64,000 bases of DNA from Aristolochia californica (GCA_029961685.1 JARWKL010000012.1:18151227-18215226); one strand, 5' to 3'; shown: positions 1-10,870, counted from the first letter of the stretch. The notes: generated from the letters alone by a model not told the origin. Program-made: numbers and translations.

Positions 1-117
1 CATTGGAAAAATTACAATGACATGCTGATTTATTTGTTTGGATTGTTTACATGGGTAAATAGTCAAAATTTGGCTTCATTACATGTTAAATAAGCTTGTT
101 ATCTATTTTTTGCAGCT

Positions 118-420
118 CTTCAAACTTTATCTGTCTTAACCTTTGATTCCTCTGTTGTTCCCCTAAATGGAGAAAATTATATTGAGTGGAAGGAGAAACT
201 TATTCTGTTATTAAGGTGCATGGATCTTGACTTGGCACTTAGAGTGGATGAACCTTCAAAACCCACGAAATCCAATACCCAAATTGAGAAAACATCATTT
301 GAACTTTGGGAGAGATCCAATCGATTAAGTTTGATGTTTATTAAGTCTCATATTTGGAAGAGTATTCGTGGATCTATTCCTAAATGTGCCAAAGCCAAGG
401 AATATCTTCAAGCTATTTAG
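118..420 (+). pseudogene. Copia-1 gag fragment (UBN2-like)
   Basis: Open in one frame from about 118, encoding a tract with L-N-G-E-N-Y-I-E-W-K-E-K, the typical start of a plant copia capsid ('LNGxNYxxWK') with a following hydrophobic/charged capsid region. A TAG at 418-420 ends it and the frame continues weakly beyond (EQIETFDKA). The zinc knuckle expected further on was not found. In an intact element this would form the capsid. A TTTTTGCAG preceding it could be chance. Confidence 0.7.
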
Positions 421-639
421 GAACAGATTGAGACTTTCGATAAGGCATTAACGAGCATCCTGATAACCCAAATGTGTACCTTAGTGTGTTTTGAATCTAA
501 TATGACTCATGTTTCTTATAACACTTGGTGGATTGATTTTGGTACTACAATCCATGTTGCCAACACCATGTAGGGTTTCTTGAACCAACGAAAATCGATG
601 CCAAGTGAATGCTCCATCTATTAAGGAAACAAGATGAGT

Positions 640-1080
640 TCACATGTAGAGGCGGTTGAAACTTTCAGACTTGTCCTAAATACTGGCTTTGTCTTAGACC
701 TTGAAAGGACATTTTATGTTCCATTTTTTTTCTAGAAACCTTATCTCAGTTTCCAAACTTTTATCCTTTGGATTTAGTTTTAATTTCCTCTGAAATTCCC
801 TTATATTTTATAAAGACCATGTTCTTGTTGGAAATGGCATTTTGGAAGAAGGATTGTTCAAACTTCTTTTAAACCCTACATTTGATTGCAGTCTTACAAC
901 TGTGCATGATATTAATGTTGGCATTGAGAGAAGTGTTATAAATGAGAAATCCTCCATATTGTGGCATAGGAGATTAGGTCATATCTCCATTGATAGAATT
1001 AAAAGATTAGTTAATGATGGAGTCATTGAGGCTCTTGATTTTATTGATTTTGGTACATGTGTGGATTGCATTAAATGAAA
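640..1080 (+). pseudogene. Copia-1 protease tail and GAG-pre-integrase remnant
   Basis: The 842-1076 frame contains LWHRRLGHIS, the hallmark H...H zinc-binding start of the copia GAG-pre-integrase domain, followed by C-V-D-C. Upstream frames show decayed 'FYVPxxxRNLISVSKL' protease-tail sequence. The protease active-site D-S-G could not be located. Stop codon TGA at 1076-1078 interrupts the join to integrase. Confidence 0.75.
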
Positions 1081-1875
1081 GCAAACCAATAAGTACAAGA
1101 AAGGTGCTAGGAGGGCTTCTGATGTCTTAAAAATCATACATACTGATATTTCAGGTCCTTATGATGCATGTTTCAATGGTCAAAAGTATTTCATTACCTT
1201 TATTGATGACCATACACGATATATGTATCTCTATCTGCTTTATGATAGAAGTGAAGCTCTAGATGCTTTTAAGGTCTATAAAGTAGAAGTAGAGAAACAA
1301 TTAAGCAAACAAATCAAAATTGTGAGGTCAGATAGAGGTGGTGAATATTATGGAAGGTACACTAAAAGAGGACAATTGCCTGGTCCTTTTGCAAGGTTTC
1401 TTTAGGAACAAGGTATTGTACCACAATACACAATGCCTGGCTCACCATCTCAAAATGGTGTGGTTGAAAGAAGAAACCGAACATTAATGGACATGGTGAG
1501 GAGTATGATTGTAACTCTGATCTCCCATTGTCTTTGTGGAGTGAAGCTCTCAAAACTGTAGTCTATGTACTCAATAGGGTTCCAACCCAGGCGGTTCATA
1601 AAATGCCATTCAAGTTCAGGAAAGGTTGGAAACCTAGTTTAAGGCATGTACATGTTTGGGGCTGTCCAATTGAAGTTCGGCTTTACAATCCACATGAGAC
1701 AAAGTTTGACTTTAGAACAGTCAGTGGACATTTCATTGGCTATGCGGAAAAGTCTAAGGGATACAAATTTTATTGTCCATCTCATTCGACAAGAATTGTC
1801 GAATCTAAGAATGCAAGGTTCCTTGAGAATGATGAGATTATTGGGAGTAACCAACCTCGAAACTTAGTTTTTTAG
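1081..1875 (+). pseudogene. Copia-1 integrase core remnant
   Basis: Reading-frame pieces at 1081-1405, ~1405-1530 and 1528-1875 give IHTDISGPY (first catalytic D), FIDDHTRY, V-R-S-D-R-G-G-E-Y (second D) and QNGVVERRNRT (catalytic E), then the VWGCP / GYKFYCPSH post-core region. These are the DDE residues of a copia integrase. The frame is broken by TAG at 1403-1405 and a shift near 1500-1530. The catalytic triad is recognisable but the protein cannot be made. Confidence 0.85.
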
Positions 1876-2567
1876 GAGCATACAAGTACTCCACCTGCTT
1901 CTACAACTTTGCATAGATTGGTTGTTGTTCATGATAATCATCAGGATTCGATTATTCAAGTACAACCAATAGTTGAAGAACCATCTCATCATGAAGATAC
2001 TCCTATAGATCAGGTTACTCAACATTCTCAACCTGAAAATGTTGAAGTACCATTAAGAAGATCTTCAAGAGTTAGGAAACCTGCAATCTCTTCAGAATAA
2101 CAAGTGTACTTCAAGAATCTGACTTGGACATTTGTGCCGAAGATGATCCTATTACGTTTTCACTGGTTATGAGTGAACAAAAATCCACATTATGGAATGA
2201 TGCCATGAAGGAAGAGTTGGATTCAAAGGCTAATAACCAAGTCTGGGATCTTGTTGAATTGTCTAAAGGGGGGAAAGCCATTGGCTATAAATGGGTTTTT
2301 AAAGTAAAAAAAGAAACTCTTTAGGAAATATTGAAAGATATAAAGCAAGACTTGTAGCTAAAAGATTTACTCAAGAAGAAGGAATTAATTATCATGAAAC
2401 CTTCTCTCCTGAAGGATTCATTTCAGATAATTATGGCATTAGTAGCTCATTTTGATATGGAGTTACATCAAATGGATGTGAAAACGACTTTCCTCAATGG
2501 AGACCAAGGATAAGAGGTTTACATGAAACAATCTGAAGGTTTCATTTTAGAGGGGAATGATCACTTG
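1876..2567 (+). pseudogene. Copia-1 integrase-RT linker and N-terminal half of RT
   Basis: Contains PLRRSSRVRKP, the conserved end of the copia integrase C-terminal linker, then W-N-D-A-M-K-E-E-L and G-Y-K-W-V-F-K-V-K, the start of RVT_2. TAG stops and shifts follow near 2322 and beyond. The tract reaches M-D-V-K-T-T-F-L-N-G (first catalytic Asp of RT) and stops at ...G-N-D-H-L, where hAT-1 is inserted. After the TSD at 4923 the same protein resumes with H-L-V-C-R-L-K-K, which confirms the insertion point. Confidence 0.85.
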
Positions 2568-3043
2568 TAGGGGTGGCTTTGAACCGAGCCGGCTTGCAAG
2601 CGGCTCGAGTTCGGCTCGGTACCGGCTCATTTCGATTCGTTATCTATCGACTCGTTTACCTTAACGAGCCGAGCTTGACCGAAGCCAGGTTCGGTTCGTC
2701 GGATCGTGAGCCGGCTCGAAGTGAGTCGGATCAGGAGCGGGATCGAGAGCGAGGGGGGGGGGGGGGATTTTTCTCCCCTCGTCACCGCCGAGCCCCTCCC
2801 GTCGGCTGTTGTCGCCACCTCTACCGCCGTCGCAGCTGCTCGCCGGCCGCCTCTGTGGCCGTCCGTTCGATTTCTTCCTCTCCTCGCCGTCGCCTCTGTT
2901 TTTGTCGCCGCCGCCTCCATCGCAGTCATCATCCTCGATGATAGGTCCTCCCCGGCGCCGTAACCCCCTTCTCGGCGAAAAACCTGAACCTAAGTTCAGG
3001 GGAGAAATAATCTCCCCCCTCCCCCGCGCGAAGTTGATCTCGC

Positions 3044-4290
3044 ACGTGCGAGATCATAAAGTAAACAAAAAAAAAACTTTTTCCTCTCGAAAAAATTTAA
3101 AATAAATTTTATAGAAATAATTTTCTATAAACTATTAGTGTCTCATGTTTTTTTAAATATTTTTCTAATTGAATTTTTTTATTAAAAATATATAATTTTC
3201 TAAGTAAGATTTTCGTACCAAGATGGGGTAGAAAACTGTATAGAAAATTTGAATAAGTATTAAATAGTTGATGCTGTAATAATTTTAGCATGAAGCAATT
3301 TTTATTGCAATTTTGTGTTTTATATTTTATTTAATTAAAAATTTATCGATAAGTATAATAATATATTAGATTGATTTTTATTTTTTATTTATTTCCCTAG
3401 AAGAGACAATAAAAGGTCCATTTAACTTTCCTAAGAAAATTTTAAAATATTTCTTGTAATTTTCTAATAAGTCACTTATAGTAATAAGATTTTATTTAAA
3501 GGTTTTTTTTGGGAATATGTATCATAGGAAAAATATTTTTAGTTTTTCCTAGAATATAAATTTTCATCTAGGGGTACTAAGGAGGTCATAATAAATTATG
3601 GCTAGATTCAAAAATTACAAAACAAGCTAGACAACAATTGGAGTAAAAAAGATTAATATTGGTGCATTTTAATCCATTATTGAAATTCAATCCTAAACCT
3701 CCCCTATCATTATATTTTTTTAAAATGTATGCATAATTTTATATATAATTTATTCAAAGCCACCCCTACGTGCGAGATCATAAACAAGGAAAAAAATATT
3801 CTTTGTCCCTTCCTCATGGCTCTTAAAGAAATTGAAAAGATATTTTAGTAGAAATATGTTTCTAGAGATTATTAGTGGTTTTTCAATAAATGTTGAAAAG
3901 ACATTTTTAGTAGAAATATAGGGACCATTAGTGCCTCATGTTTTTTCAAAATATTTTTCTAATTATTAATTATTTTTAAAAAATCATATAATTTTCTAAG
4001 TAAGATTTTCTTGCCAAGATGGGTTAGAAAACCATATAGAAAATTTTTGAATAAGTATTTGACAGTTGATGATATAATACTTTGAGCATGAGCCAATTTT
4101 CATAACAATTTTGTGTTTGACATTTTATGTGATTAAAAATTTATTGATAAGTATAATAATATATGAGATTAATTATTAATTTTTTTTATTTCCTTAGAAA
4201 AGGCAATAAGAGGTCCATTTAACTTTCCTAAGAAAAATTTAAAATATTTCTTGTAATTTTCTAGTAAGTCTCTAATAGTAATAGGATTTT
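3044..4290 (+). repeat. Direct duplication inside hAT-1, offset ~724 bp
   Basis: ACGTGCGAGATCATAAA occurs at 3044-3060 and again at 3768-3784. Each is followed by homologous AT-rich sequence: 3100-3510 matches 3830-4290, sharing for example TTCTAAGTAAGATTTTC, AAAATTTAT.GATAAGTATAATAATATAT and AGGTCCATTTAACTTTCCTAAGAAAA. The copies have diverged considerably. The first unit ends in GCCACCCCT (3760-3767), which looks like the element's own terminal repeat, directly abutting unit 2. Confidence 0.8.
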
Positions 4291-4699
4291 ATTTAAAGGA
4301 TTTATAGTTTTTATTTGGGTGATTGTAAATTGATAGTGATATTTAAAGGATTTAATTTTGTTGTGTTTAATTATTGTATGGAGTTTGTTATGCAGTGTAT
4401 GGAGTGTTTAGACTATTTTATGGAGTGTATAAACAATTTTATGGAGAGTTTATGGAATGTATAGACAATTTTATGGAGTGTTTATGGAGTGTTTTGATTA
4501 TGCCCAATTTTAAGTAGAGGTCATGTCGAATTTTATACAAGTATTATATATATAGATTATGTTCAATTTTAAGTAGAAGTTATGCCCACTCTTATACACG
4601 TATTATATATATAGGTTATGCCTAATTTTATGTAAAATTTATGCATAATTTTATATACATTTTATTCTATATATATTTTTTGAAAATTTTTAAATGTAT

Positions 4700-4922
4700 G
4701 TTGAGGCTCGAGCTCGGTTCGAACTCATTGGGTTCGAGCTCGATAACAATTTTAGGCTCGAGGCGAGGCTCGGCTCGAAGCTCGACTCGAAATATTTAAA
4801 TCAAGCTCGACTCGAACATAAGAAGGTTCGGGCTCAGCTCAGCTCGAACATAAGCAGGTTCGGGCTCAGCTCAGCTCGAACATAAGCAGGTTCGGGTTCG
4901 GCTCGGCTCGATGCCACCCCTA
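4700..4922 (+). repeat. Subterminal GGCTCGA / CATAAGCAGG repeats of hAT-1
   Basis: A dense array of GCTCGA/GGCTCG motifs ends in three ~32-bp direct units beginning CATAAG(A/C)AGGTTCGGG at about 4818, 4850 and 4882. hAT elements carry short subterminal motifs bound by transposase; this array is in the right place for such a role, but binding is inference. The same motif family marks both ends of hAT-2. Confidence 0.65.
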
Positions 4923-5560
4923 ATCACTTGGTTTGTAGACTTAAGAAATTTATATATGGACTAAAACAAGCCTCCCGTCAGTGGTATTTAAAATTTTATG
5001 ATGTTATTTATTCATTTGTTTTTACAGAGAATATCATGGATCAATGTATATATCATAAGGTCAGTGGGAGCAAAATAATTTTCTTAGTCCTATATGTAGA
5101 TGATATTCTACTTGCTTCAAGTGATTTAGGATTACTTCATGAGGTAAAACGATTTATCTCGATGAAATTTGATATGAAGGATATGGGCGAAGCTGCTTAT
5201 GTCATAAGCATAAAGTTTGATAGATACAAATCCCAAGGGACATTAGGATTGTCTCAAGAAGCCTATATCAACAAAATTTTAGAGAGATATCGTATGAATA
5301 ATTGCTCATCTGGTGTTGCACCTATTGTCAAATGTGACAAATTAAGTTTGGAACAAGGTCCACAAATAATTTAGAGAGGGAACAAATAAAAAATATTCTA
5401 TATGCTTCCGTAGTTGGGAGTTTAATGTATGCTCAGGTTTGCACAAGACCTAACATAGCATATGCAGTAGTAATGTTGGAAAGATATCAAAGTAATCCTG
5501 GTTTGGACTATTGGAAAAGTGCAAAGAAAGTTATGCGATACCCTTCAGGGGACTAAAGAC
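4923..5560 (+). pseudogene. Copia-1 RT C-terminal half
   Basis: The frame 4928-5374 starts VCRLKKFIYGLKQASRQW and contains the catalytic box L-Y-V-D-D-I-L-L-A-S, then E-V-K-R-F-I and L-S-Q-E-A-Y-I connection motifs. TAG at 5372-5374 is followed by decayed frames (YASVVGSLMYAQVCTRPNIAYAV) to about 5550. It completes the RT begun at ~2200, with hAT-1 as the interruption. The YVDD box is intact but the ORF is not. Confidence 0.87.
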
Positions 5561-5574
5561 TACAAGCTTATATA

Positions 5575-6002
5575 CAGACGATCTGATCATCTGGAAATGA
5601 TTGGATATTCAGACTCTGATTTTGTTGATTTCCTTGATTTGAGAAAGTCGACATAAGGATACGTCTTCTTATTATATGGAGGAGCCATTTCTTGGAGAAG
5701 TGCAAAGCAATCTTTGATTGCTACTTATACCATAGAAGCAGGATTTGTAGCATGTTATGAAGAGTAATCATAGGCTATATATTAGAGGAGTTTTTATTTC
5801 AGGGTTTGAAATTATTGACATAATTTCTAAGCCATTAATAATTTATTACGATAATTTCACATTAGTGTTTTTGGCCAAGAACAATAAGAGCGAAAGTCGT
5901 AATAAGCATATTCGAGATCATGTCAAAGCATACAAAGTGGATTTACCTTCTGTTGCTTATAAGGGACATGTTGAACAAATGCGACTCAGTTCTATTAAGT
6001 AA
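5575..6002 (+). pseudogene. Copia-1 RNase H remnant
   Basis: The frame includes M-I-G-Y-S-D-S-D-F (first RNase H Asp), then G-A-I-S-W-R-S-A-K-Q-S-L and, after shifts, Y-D-N-F-T-L-V-F-L-A-K-N-N with S-R-N-K-H-I-R-D-H, the copia RNase H middle and end ('KHIxxxxH'). At least two frameshifts separate the pieces. Stop at 6000-6002, followed by ~355 bp of non-coding DNA before the purine tract. Confidence 0.8.
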
Positions 6003-6355
6003 TTTCTGTAATTGAGATTCCCTTTATGTTTGTATCACAATTTTGTCAATGAAAAACTCCATTAAGTTCATTTGTGTCTTCTTGTATTTGATTATATACA
6101 TAAAGTTTAGAGAATGACAATATAAGATGATCCCGAATGAGAATTATGAAAGTTCATTCATAAAGATTTGTGCCACATAAGGTTCTCATTCAAAGGAGAT
6201 AGTTGCATTGTAATATGTGGAAGGTAATACTTACTCTAAAGGACTTACCGCCACGATTCATGTAATTTAATCTTCTTTGTTTGAGTATAAGGATATTATA
6301 TCTATGGAAAACATTCATGAAGATGTATCAATGATACGTATTATGTAGGTGTATG

Positions 6356-6370
6356 GGTCAAGTGGGAGAA
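6356..6370 (+). other. Copia-1 polypurine tract
   Basis: AAGTGGGAGAA lies immediately 5' of the presumed 3' LTR start TGTAATATGG at 6371. In copia elements the plus-strand primer has this form (AAGTGGGAGAATG) and position, so it marks the LTR boundary. Confidence 0.75.
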
Positions 6371-6750
6371 TGTAATATGGTTCACAAACCATCACCTAGA
6401 CGGTTCATGATCCATCACTTAAGTGATCCATCCGTCGTCGATTTTCCATTGATGGTGGTTGCCAGTTACAACGTTACAGTTTTCCATCAGTTTGGTGGTC
6501 TCTTTTGATGGAGAGGAGCCTATAAGAGAGGGTTTGGTCTATCAGAGGCATGCCTGAACATTGCCATCGATAAGCGTCTACGATAGATGAAACATTTTGT
6601 TCGCCTGAGAATATAGCCGAGAAGTTCTATTCGCCAAAAGTTGACGCCATGTGAGGAGGTATGATTTCGGTTTAAGAATTTCATATATGCTTTCGAAATT
6701 CATTAAGGTTTTACATTAGTAGCATATTATTTCATGAAGTCTTAATTAAT
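6371..6750 (+). repeat. Copia-1 3' LTR (right end uncertain)
   Basis: Begins TGTAATATGG directly after the purine tract. A TATA-like CCTATAAGAGAGGG sits near 6510-6525, in the expected U3 promoter position. No partner LTR is in the window, so the CA end cannot be fixed; 6750 is an estimate. The sequence after this point shows no recognisable copia content. Confidence 0.6.
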
Positions 6751-9160
6751 TTTTTGATTGAAAGTAAAAAGGCGCAAAATAGAGACATGAAGGCAAGAAC
6801 ATCGAGAGGTTTGCATATTGAATACCATCTCCAAAAACAAAGTTCTTTTGTTGCTCCTGAATTCTGGAATGGTAGTTATTTTGCTTGGAAAAATTCTCAA
6901 TGACCTCTACTCATACTAAAATAGATTAAAAAATGTTTTGGGGAACCGGGGGATTGTTTTCTTATGGATTTTGAGTTTTATCTTAGGGGTACTTTTCCCT
7001 TTTCTCTCATGAGAAACATCAAGCACTTTGAACAATGACAAGGCTTGCCTTGAATTGAATGAATTATCTATATATATATATGGCCTTTATACAATTTTTA
7101 ATTTTCAAAAAATAAATAATTGACACACATCTAGGTGTCTTTCCTCTTGGATTTTAGAGAGATATGGGATGACTTATACATTGAATTTTCTCTCTCTTTC
7201 TTTGGTCCTTGATTGAGATTTTCCTTCCTCTCTTTGGGGACTTAATCTACCTTGATTGAGAGATTTTGGGAGTTGATTTTTCTTGATTGATTTGCTTTAA
7301 CTGAGAGACACGAGGAGTGGAGATTGTCTGGGATATCTTCAACTTGGAATGAAGATCTTGTAGGATTGACAATCCTTGATTTGAGTCCCATATAAGAGGC
7401 TTTCTAAAGTCTTCTTTTGGCATGGAGGATGGCTGACATGGGACCATGCATGAGGACATCCTGTCTTGCATGAATTTGGATGCCTTTGGTATGAGAGTCT
7501 TGAGCTGATTACTTGTTTTCACATCTTGGACTATGCTATTTGTGGGGTTTTTGGTATCTGAATCTTTTAAAGAAGTAGAACCCATTACTCTTCTGTGCTT
7601 GAGAATATTAATAATATTAAACTTGATGTTGTTGGCCTCAAGGCCTTCATTCAATGAGGTTGTGATATTAATAAACAACTTAAAAAACTAACTGTGAGCA
7701 TAAATAAAGTCAACTACAACAAAATGCTTGAACAAAATTTAATGCCTAAAGCTCCAGTTGAACGGAGATGTTCGAACAATAACAATGCTCAAAGAGAGAA
7801 GCTCCAACACTAGAAAAGTGTTGATCAACCAAAAACAAATGTTTCAAGAAAACTCAAGAACATAAATCTCTGTACAAAAGAAATGCTCGAGAAAACTCAA
7901 GAAAAAAAGCCCCTGCAAAAGAAGGAATGCTAAAAAAAAAAAGAAATCGTTCAAACAAATTTCAGAATAGAAGCCCTAGGAGAACAAGAAAAGCTCAAAC
8001 AAAAGAAAATGTTTGAATAATGTCCGAGGGGTAAGCGTCTATGGAACAACATCTCTGCCACCCAGATGGTTATTAAAGAAACTTTCAAAACTTGATCTAG
8101 CCAAGATAGGTCTCCAAAATCTGTAAGTGAAGACCAATCTATGTATTCAAGAGGTCAAGGAATTGTATTTTTCATTTTTTTAATGAAGTTTTCATCAAGT
8201 TTTAAAAACAACAAATTGTCCCCTTTCAAAGCTTAATGGTTCGATTTCAGAAGATTGAGTCTACTTTTTTAAGCTGATTTTGCTCCCAAACAAAAAGTGA
8301 AATCCCTGACCAATGCACCCGTGACTACTCCAAAGTATCCTTTCAATTTAAAACAACTTGTGCAGCTCAAACTTCAATCTTGAAGGGCATAATCTCTATA
8401 TTTTAGTAGGAGTTAAGTATATCAATTCATTTTAGTTCAACATGTATATTTGCTTAGCTCAATAGGTTATGTATATTTTGCCCCTTAATTTGAAAAACCA
8501 GTTCGAGAACTATTTTGAGCTTTGAATTTTAATATCAAGTCAAATAAGGACAAATTGAGTTACTCCTGCATAGATTGGGCATAATTGTAATTATTGTTTG
8601 TGCTTGTAATATTCAAATTAGACTACTAAGAGGCATTTTATATATTTTTTGAGTTATAAGCAAGAAACTCTTACATGTGCTTGGTCGAGCCTCATGTTTG
8701 GAAAACCTTTTCTGTGTTGATCGAGTATTTACTTCTTTCTTGATTTTGATGATAACAAGACTTTATTGATCTATCAATTGAAATTCAAAAAATTCATATA
8801 CATTTCCTTCAAGAGACACAAAACTCAAAGGTTTATGTAATGAACTGGCACAAGCTTCTCAAATACCTCAAGCTTCATAGCATGTCAACCTGTTCTTAAA
8901 GGAGCACCCTAAAAAAAGAAGAAGTAGAGAATTGAAGACTAGAGTTTAGGATGTCTTGAAAAAAAATTCAAAACTCAATCTATGTAACAGAGTAGTCTCA
9001 AACCTTCCACACATGAGGTGAAATAATTTTTTTGGAGCTTTAGGGCATATTTGCATCTATACATGTTTTTACCAAAGCATACATATATTTCATACATGTT
9101 AGAGTCACTTAGGATAACTTTCATTCATGCTTTAAAAATCCACAGTGTACTAGCACTGGA
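6751..9160. other. AT-rich intergenic DNA, no recognised gene
   Basis: About 2.4 kb with no recognisable domain. It holds one 144-codon minus-strand ORF (see 7247-7678), a purine-rich tract with repeated GCTC(G/C)AA and AAGAAAA words at 7680-8030, and simple AT stretches (TATATATATA near 7072). I see no promoter, RNA gene or TE terminus that can be supported. Confidence 0.5.
7247..7678 (-). CDS. Hypothetical 143-aa ORF, unrecognised
   Basis: An uninterrupted Ser/Lys/Gln-rich minus-strand ORF in AT-rich DNA (M-F-I-N-I-T-T-S-L-N-E-G-L-E ... K-I-S-Q-S-R). A run of 143 sense codons is somewhat long for chance here, and the composition (many S, K, N, Q, few aromatic residues) suggests a disordered protein or a retroelement-derived fragment. 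I recognise no domain, signal peptide or membrane segment. It has no neighbouring exons or convincing promoter. It may be a random ORF. Confidence 0.25.
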   Translation of the reverse strand: MFINITTSLNEGLEANNIKFNIINILKHRRVMGSTSLKDSDTKNPTNSIVQDVKTSNQLKTLIPKASKFMQDRMSSCMVPCQPSSMPKEDFRKPLIWDSNQGLSILQDLHSKLKISQTISTPRVSQLKQINQEKSTPKISQSR

Positions 9161-9561
9161 TGTTACGGTCCCGGATTTGACACGTGGATTCTTTGGGAGG
9201 ATCTGGGGTCTGCCACGGGTTGCAGGTCTTCCAGGCATTACCGTAGGAATAGTAGGAAGACATGGGGAAGACGAAAACGAAGATCAAACCTAAGGGAAGC
9301 TTGAAAACGCTAGAGCTCATTGAGGAGAACTCTAAGCCTCTTTACGCTAGATTTAACCTAATTCTTAATACTTCAATGCTTTCCTTTTCTCATTACTCTT
9401 ACCCCTTAAATAGGGTTCACCTTGTTAGGGTTTAATAAAATATTACAGAAATATCCCTATGAATAAAATATTCCAAAAATACCCCTATGGCCTAAAACTG
9501 AAATAAAATAAAGTAAATTAAATAAAACAACTAAAATAATAATGTTATTGCGTGTATAACA
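9161..9561 (-). repeat. 3' LTR of the gypsy-derived element
   Basis: 401 bp. It is preceded on the minus strand by the purine run AAGGGGGTGTAA (9562-9575), the presumed plus-strand primer. Ends match the partner LTR. Confidence 0.9.
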
Positions 9562-9640
9562 TTACACCCCCTTGGAAGACGAGCTTGTCCTCAAGCTCGG
9601 AAGTAGTGTCGGTATGCCGACGTCTCCACCGGTGCCGAAG
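9562..9640 (-). pseudogene. Residual C-terminus of a gypsy pol
   Basis: On the minus strand the sequence just before the 3' LTR translates to ...T-T-S-E-L-E-D-K-L-V-F-Q-G-G-V. 'LEDKxxFxGG' is the characteristic terminal peptide of plant Ty3/gypsy polyproteins. Only this tail survives, which is why the element is called gypsy-derived. Confidence 0.7.
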
Positions 9641-9842
9641 TAGCATCTGCGATAGCTATGACCCCCCTTCAGGACGCCAATTTTTTTTTTGGCCCGGTCT
9701 GAGTTAACCTGGGTTGACTCGGTTCAGGAACCCGGTCCGGCGCACGACCCCCCTCTGGACGTTTTTTTTTTTTTTTTTTTGGCCTGGTCCGAGTGAACCT
9801 GGGTTGACTCGGTTCAGGAACCCGGTCCGGCGCACGACTCAG
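9640..9842 (-). repeat. 90-bp tandem repeats in the gypsy-derived element
   Basis: Units start GGCC(C/T)GGTC at 9691 and 9781 (period 90 bp), share CCTGGGTTGACTCGGTTCAG and CCCGGTCCGGCGCACGAC, and contain a T-run. A partial unit (GACCCCCCTTCAGGACG + T-run) precedes 9691. GC-rich units separated by homopolymers suggest slippage during replication or reverse transcription. Confidence 0.8.
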
Positions 9843-10554
9843 CTTCGTGCGCTGATGAAATTTTCCTAACTTAGGAAAATTTGAATTGAACCATCTTCTT
9901 CCTCCGGCGTTATCCTCTTGCCGATCCCGAGCATAGCGGCCGTCGGTAAGTGCCGAAACCTTGTCGATAGCTGCTCCTTCCCTCAGGGCGCCGACGAAGG
10001 TGGGCGACGGTCGTCTTCCGTCCACACGGCTCCGAACAGGGCGGAAAGTTTGAGGTCGAATAGCATACAGGGGATCCAGAAAATTAAATCCCACAGCTGC
10101 AATTCGAAGATCCACATCCGCACAGGTATTGTGCTCATCCACATAAACATAAAGCCCCTCAAATTTTTTTTTTTTCGATACACTGTCCCCCCCCAATTTG
10201 GAACAATGGTTTGCTCTATTCTGCCGAGAGGTGGATTGAGTGTGGGAGGTGGTGGCTGGAAGTCGAATCCCACCGGAGTTGTGTATGACGGCACAGACGG
10301 AGTCGCCTTCGTGTCCGGTGGTGAAGAGCAGCCGTTTTGGGCGTCGCCGCCTGGTAATTTTCTGAGACCGAGGGCTCTCGGAAACACATCCCTGTCGGAA
10401 GAATCACCGGAAGACACTAGGCTGGCCGTGGGGAGGGGTTTTGGGAGGTGGAACCCCCACCCTTGATTACCGACGGGAGCGAGGCATAATACCCTTCCGA
10501 GATCCTCAAAATTGAGGTCCCGCCGGGAGATTGCGGAAACTTGGAGGCCAAAAT
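9843..10554 (-). other. Interior spacer of the gypsy-derived element, no recognised coding
   Basis: Overlapping ORFs exist on both strands (e.g. 9983-10417 minus, 9918-10466 plus), but none shows a known domain. The sequence is GC-rich compared with its surroundings and probably derives from a non-conserved gag spacer. Confidence 0.5.
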
Positions 10555-10870
10555 CTACTGTGATTTCGTAGGTGCGATTTCGAAAATGTTGAGGTCGAAA
10601 TGGACACCCCTTTTTGTTGAAAAAACAGCGTCCGCCTCTTCTACATGGATTTTTTCCGGTAACGATGACGAAATTTTTGATTTTTCCGGCCCTTGGCCTG
10701 TCGCCCCGTCCGAGATAGCTTCTGGTACTTCATGTTGGTCGGAGATTTGAGGCCGTGTGACCTGTTTTGCTGCAGCAACGAGTTCCTCCCTTGCATAACG
10801 TTCAATAGAAGCATCTAACCGCGCTCGTATTTCCTCGAATTCCTTACCCATAGCAATCCATCTTTCTTGG
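10555..10870 (-). pseudogene. gag-start-like ORF of the gypsy-derived element
   Basis: The minus frame runs from the PBS region into the interior. From an ATG near 10850 it reads M-G-K-E-F-E-E-I-R-A-R-L-D-A-S-I-E-R, the acidic/basic helical start seen in plant gypsy gag proteins. Roughly 98 codons follow and then stop, without capsid or zinc knuckle. The longer ORF reported upstream through the LTR is not a natural start. A functional role is doubtful. Confidence 0.55.

Larger units (their letters stand above)
2568..4922 (+). mobile_element. hAT-1: non-autonomous hAT-like DNA transposon inserted in Copia-1 RT
   Basis: Termini are TAGGGGTGGC at 2568 and its inverse GCCACCCCTA ending at 4922; the inverted similarity continues for about 25 bp (CGAGCCGAGCC). 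The flanks are identical 8-bp direct repeats ATCACTTG (2560-2567 and 4923-4930). An 8-bp TSD with TAGGGGTG-type ends is diagnostic of the hAT superfamily. No transposase is seen: the GC-rich 5' part (2570-3050) is followed by AT-rich non-coding DNA. The ends resemble those of hAT-2 (18915-25356), which lies in the opposite orientation. GC-rich ORFs at 2573-2963 look like by-products of composition. Confidence 0.88.
1..6750 (+). mobile_element. Copia-1: decayed Ty1/copia element, 5' LTR outside window
   Basis: Plus-strand gag, GAG-pre-integrase, integrase, RT and RNase H segments occur in the copia order (integrase before RT), followed by a purine tract and an LTR start at 6371. All coding parts carry stops and frameshifts. 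The RT is split by hAT-1 (2568-4922). The 5' LTR and primer-binding site lie left of the window. The right boundary is approximate because there is no second LTR to compare; the element is taken to end somewhere in 6.7-7.0 kb. Confidence 0.85.

Noticed and set aside
2573..2963. Several overlapping GC-rich ORFs (up to 122 aa) at the left end of hAT-1
   Set aside because: They overlap in three frames on both strands, are Arg/Pro/Ser/Ala low-complexity, and start inside the terminal repeat. They follow from base composition; no transposase motif is present.
3572..3767. A separate small hAT element from TAGGGGTACT to CCACCCCT inside hAT-1
   Set aside because: No 8-bp duplication flanks it, and the right side is the start of the second direct repeat; the duplication model explains it better.
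9918..10466. 182-aa plus-strand ORF
   Set aside because: It lies antisense inside the minus-oriented gypsy-derived element, with overlapping ORFs on the other strand and no known domain.
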